DNA from: Glossina fuscipes
Lineage: Eukaryota; Arthropoda; Insecta; Diptera; Glossinidae
Reading direction: 5' to 3'
NCBI RefSeq assembly: GCF_014805625.2
Contig: NW_023998433.1
Span: 2,960,174-3,024,173, forward strand
DNA: 64,000 nt
The position numbers were made by a program, and so were the translations under genes. The notes under the pieces are model-generated. The model saw only the letters and a list, made by a program, of their open reading frames with translations, was not told where the DNA came from and made no database searches. Shown here in pieces: positions 59,501-64,000 of the stretch (position 1 is the first letter of the stretch; every line of letters begins with the position of its first letter).

Positions 59501-62500
59501 GTTCTACGATAACTGGGATAAGTGCTTGCGCACGTGTTTTCCTTCGAAACGATCATATCCAACTTGATAGTCGAGTGGAAAATTTACTTAACTTGTTTGA
59601 TGCACGAAATTTTATTGTTATATAATTAAATAAGCAAGTATATCAGATTTAAATAGTCTCTCTTCTCGTATAGTTCCAAGCGGAGAATTTTTTCCTGCAT
59701 TTCATGTATAAAATTTTATTATTCATTTTAGTTAACCTAATCATATTTTGCCTTTTTATGCTTTCAACCGATTGCTAAGTTAGACTAATAGGGCAGTATA
59801 AAAAACTTGAGAACGCAACATACATGAAAACATTCAACATACTACGAAAAGTTTACCTTTTTCGTTTAACTATTTCATTGAAATTATTCTCGTGATTGTC
59901 TATTAAAAGCATAACATTGCCTAATGCTAGGCGTTTATTTACATTAATCTTACGTGATATAAATTGAACCTTTCTTAAGATTATTGCAATGATTATTATA
60001 TAAATTTGATCAAAATGTTTCAAAAGTAATACAATATTTTCTCTACAATAACCTTACAATGTAATAAATCGCGTCGACATTAGGAAAACAGGAAAACTAA
60101 AGTCAGCTGTTGCTCACAACGGCATAGAAAGTAGAAAAAAATATTTCATATACACTACAACATGAAAATTGAACAGGAAACTGCCTTCGACTATTACATG
60201 ATAATATTAATAACAATATTTTTGTTTGCAGACGCGGAATAAGTAGTATGAGTATTTGAGATCGCGCTAGTGTAAGAAGTAAGCTAACTGAACAAACATT
60301 GTCTGATTACATTTAATTTTTAAGGTACATCTAATAAACACGGCAGTTACATTTACCTGGCGGTGCGAGTGTCTCCAGTAAAATTAATACTAACTGTATT
60401 GTGGACTCATGGACTGACCAAAAAAAAAGAAAAACCAAATAAACTAACCTTAAAGTCGTGCTGTCTACTTACCATGAATGTTGCATTCAAACTAACTCAG
60501 CTTGACTTTATGTGTTGCCCATGGCACTTGTAACGAAGAGGCAACTTGAGAAAAAAACTAACGATCGGACAAAGTCAATATGAATCATTTGCGATGACAG
60601 CAATAGTAAACTTTATTGAAGATTAAGAATTATAATTATATTAAAGTAAACAAGAATTATTCTAAAATATTGTACAAACAAATTTTCATCCATTGTTGCA
60701 ATGTCCAACTTATATTTGCTATTTTGATCTGTTTATTAATTCACTTATGTTATTAGAGCCTAGCAGTTAAACATTAAAATTAGAATATCTATATTTAACG
60801 TAAATGACCTACCAATAATCGATCGTCAATTGTTTCCAGATGGAACGGACGAGTCCCTAGTCTAAACAATTCCTATATCATGAGATCCTAGCGGATGATA
60901 ACGAATTTTTCCTTACTTTCAAGTCTTACCGCGACGGCTGTTCAGCCAAGAAGAAGGAAGTCGAAAACTCTCTTCCTCTTCTCCTGCGATTGGATTGGCT
61001 TTGCCGAGCGATAATTTAGCTACAATGCCGTATTTTCACCTCTCTCCGTACGGCGGTGCAGTGTTGGCAGTACATAAGCTTGCCACCTTTAACTAACGTT
61101 AACTGATATACCCATAAATACCGCTTATATACACTTATAACAAAATTGTACAAATATGCGAGTCTTTAACCGCATGTATACCCAAAACGGGGACAGTAGT
61201 AAAGCTATTTTTTACTTTTCATATAACAAAATATTCTACGCCTGCTAGTGAGAGGTTTGAAAATTGAAATTTGGTTGGAGCAACTTCGAGTATAATTTTT
61301 GCTTTATGCTTACAAATACAGAATTCGCTTACCAATTGCTATTTTAAGTCGGTGGTATAAAAACATTTTAGCTTCGTTTACTATTCGTGAATATATATTA
61401 TAGTTCGTATCCTTCTGGTAAGTCGAAATAGAATCAATTGAACAAAACAAACTTACTGTTTTAAAATTAAATAAATTTTTGACAACATGGTGAAATGCGT
61501 TTGTACAATGTACCTTTCCTGGTTTCATTTATGGAACCCAATCATGTGTAGTAAGCGTGCCATAGAGAATGTAAAACTTTGAATAGCGTGGTATCTTATG
61601 GTGTTTAAACCTTTCATTGGTATTTCATCACAGAAGGAGAATTTTTTTACTTTTTTTCAATTTTCTGAAAGTAAGGTCTGGAATATATTTACTCGTTTCG
61701 CCTCTTTACAAGTTACTCTTCGAACGTACGTAGTTAGAACAGCAGCGTTGCATGAGAAAAACCATCTTGCCGACATTATATATGTCTGAGAAGTAATAAC
61801 ATACCCTATGTATAGGAGAAGGGATCAGTTTGGGTGTGAAAAATCGCGTTGAACAATTCGATTTCCTTGTAAACTTATTGACATTTAGATGGTAAATTAA
61901 ATTGAACTGTTTTCAAGTACACCATGCGCTAATGCCGACTTGTTGGTTACAGTCACAGTGTTTTGTAAAAACATTAACCACTGTTTCTAAGTCTGGTTTT
62001 GAAGTGTAAAGTTGCAAAAATAGTCGCCGCTTGCTTTGTCGTGAAAGAAGGTATATGTAGATGTATTTGGAAAAATATAAAATATAAAAATCAAGTATTG
62101 AATGCCTTAAGCCATTGCATTTTTTTTATAATTATTATTCAAATTTGTTATAGAATTATAGTTTTTGCTGCTAATTCATTGTTGGAAATAAATCATATCT
62201 CTTTATTTCTCCCCCCCTCTTTCCCTCGCTCTATATCTCACTGTGTGCATCTATCTCTCTCCATTCAATCGCCTGTAGATGAAATCTTTGTAAAAAAGAA
62301 AAAAAAAAAAATAAATAAAATAAGGATTTAAGCAAGTGAGTGATCAAAAGAGAATAGAAGCATAAAAGATTGTGTATAAAAACGTTATATAAATATTTAT
62401 AAATTTATGCATATGTAACAGTCTGCATGAGTATGTGTGCTAGTTAGAAATGCTAGTACCGCAGTTTAAAAAACTCTCGCAACATTCATTTGACCCAAAT

Positions 62501-64000
62501 CAAAATTCCGCTAATACTCAATTTCTAGCACCACTAGTGTGCGGCAAATGGACATATACTCGCACTAGCGCAGCGTGAGACACCACTTTGTAGCTTAAGT
62601 ACTGTTCATACTTTTTATTTTGTTCGCCAAATACTTAATACACGAAAATGCGTGTGCATCGCTGAGGACATGCATATGCATGTTCATGAAAACAGATAGA
62701 AAAGAATGGAAGAAAAAAAGAAAAAAAAAAAAAAAATGAAGAAAACATTTGCATGCGGATGCGTTATGAGTTTGTTTCGTTTTTCATTGTTAAATTTCTA
62801 TCGTTGTTATTTTTATCCAAGCATTTCTGTTATGTGGTGATTTTGTGTTAGAAGTTTTTGTTCTCATTTCTTTTTTTTAATTTTAGTGGAAAATTGTTTT
62901 GTTTTTTGCTTTTTATGTTCATAGATTCTGGATATGTATATGTATGTATAGGGCCATGTCGGTGTTATGCATCGTATCCAATGAATATTTATTATTCTGC
63001 TGACATATATGCGGATCGAAGCACAAATAAAAATATAAGCATTTTTATATATGGTACGTAATAAATGTTAGAAATTTGTGAATGTCATGTGGAAGAGAAG
63101 TTTACTTTATTTTAAATTTCGATTAATAAGTTTGTTGAAATATTTTTCTGTTAATTGAATGGTATATACAAGTAAATAATTACCTCTTTAACATACTTCA
63201 AATGTATTATATTTGATATTAAATTGGGAAAGATGTCATGTACTCGCCATTTTGATAATGAGGGACGCTAGCAGGAATTACCCTCTGTCTAGATTAATGT
63301 TATCGGTGCGCTAAAACGATAATTACACAAGTATTTTTCTCTCGATGAGAGGTACACAAAATCATTTTTACGTCAACTATGGTTTTCTTGCAAATTTTTC
63401 TCTTTTCTTTTCATTTATAAGCTATTCGGAATCGTTTTCTTTCATTCAACTTATTTACTAAACATATAATCTGTTAAGGTTGTTTCAAATTTCTGCACGA
63501 CGGCTTACTTTCACATATTGCAGCTTTAATTAATTTAAACCCAATGGCTTATAAAACCAAGAAAAGTCCATAAAATTGTTTTCGTTTTCATTTGACGACG
63601 GCTAAAGAATATTAGTTCGGTCATTCAGTTTGTAAATGGCAAACATATATAACAGGGTTTCCGTAATGTTATAGCTAACGGACATGTGCGTTCCTACATT
63701 ATAAAGAAAAAATAATGAAAAAAAAATAAATAAAAAAATGTAAATGGTAAGAAGTCAAGTGTAAGGAGGAATACTGTAGTGAGTTTCTACTTACGAAAGC
63801 ATCGTGATTAGTAAATAAATGGAAATCAAAAAATTTTCGACACTTGACAACAGTCTAATTATGCGAACGTCTTAAGTATGTTTCAGAACAGGTATCGAAA
63901 CCGACAGTCAATCTAGATACCTGGTCAGAAAAACTTTATACATTTGCTTGAGACGCTGCATTAATTGATTTGAACTTGGTATTCTCTATTCGTCTGTTCT
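56574..64000. other. A+T-rich non-coding DNA
   Basis: About 7.4 kb in which I can support no gene, RNA or transposon. Open frames are short and mostly basic or hydrophobic low-complexity. A GC-richer patch at about 60830-61090 was examined as a possible retroelement end but has no partner in the window. Poly-A runs near 62295 and 62716 and a hexanucleotide repeat near 59455 are the only clear items. Confidence 0.5.
59452..59478. repeat. (GCGAAY)n hexanucleotide repeat, 4 units
   Basis: GCGAATGCGAATGCGAACGC and the following GAAC form four units of GCGAAT/GCGAAC. In one frame it encodes Ala-Asn repeats within a 63-codon ATG-less frame that is otherwise unremarkable. Confidence 0.8.

Noticed and set aside
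60830..61090. GC-richer patch resembling a retroelement terminal region
   Set aside because: No second copy, no coding sequence, no boundaries; nothing beyond base composition supports it.
1..64000. CRISPR arrays, bacterial operons, riboswitches
   Set aside because: The sequence is eukaryotic; no regularly spaced direct repeats or bacterial gene structures occur.

Overview
This is a window of insect nuclear DNA, most likely from a higher fly (Diptera, Brachycera). The evidence is a strongly A+T-rich background with long homopolymer and dinucleotide runs, a mariner element of insect type, remnants of an I-like non-LTR retrotransposon, and dispersed repeats of a kind common in fruit-fly genomes. 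The species cannot be named from the sequence alone. A run of 10 N at 43991-44000 marks an assembly gap. I find no convincing host protein-coding gene, no rRNA, no functional tRNA gene and no CRISPR array. The window is probably a large intron or an intergenic block filled with mobile-element debris.

Layout. Positions 1-7645 are A+T-rich non-coding DNA with microsatellites, two small hairpins and one doubtful signal-peptide-like micro-ORF. Positions 7646-11011 hold a dispersed repeat copy next to a decayed I-like LINE on the minus strand. The LINE has an ORF1 with zinc knuckles and an ORF2 with endonuclease, reverse transcriptase and RNase H pieces, and has lost the middle of both enzymes. 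Positions 16.0-21.3 kb are the most informative part: a possible tRNA-derived SINE head, a decayed Tc1/mariner-superfamily transposase N-terminus, a nearly perfect mariner element (18289-19554) with an open 342-residue transposase, and an older mariner fossil. Positions 26.7-32.3 kb hold several dispersed repeats, two unrecognised coding-like stretches and long GA tracts. Positions 35.5-39.8 kb hold the orphan 3' end of the same mariner family, an older mariner fossil on the minus strand and a tRNA-derived SINE remnant. Positions 42.5-45.9 kb hold a possible Tc1-like fossil, the gap and two coding-like islands. Positions 49.2-56.6 kb hold a pyrimidine-rich repeat, another dispersed repeat, a mariner N-terminal fossil and a possible transposase C-terminus. 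From 56.6 kb to the end only A+T-rich DNA and simple repeats are visible.

How the parts relate. The main story is repeated invasion by Tc1/mariner transposons of different ages. One copy looks young, with terminal repeats differing at one base of 32 and an open reading frame; one partial copy is a close relative of it; at least three fossils are far more decayed. The young copy has eight residues fewer than Mos1 between its first two catalytic aspartates, so it may be an inactive or altered transposase despite its open frame. The window shows no novel multi-gene system. The candidates most worth checking are the altered mariner, the coding-like in-frame stretches at 29900-30340 and 45487-45863, and the SINE head at 39713-39785.
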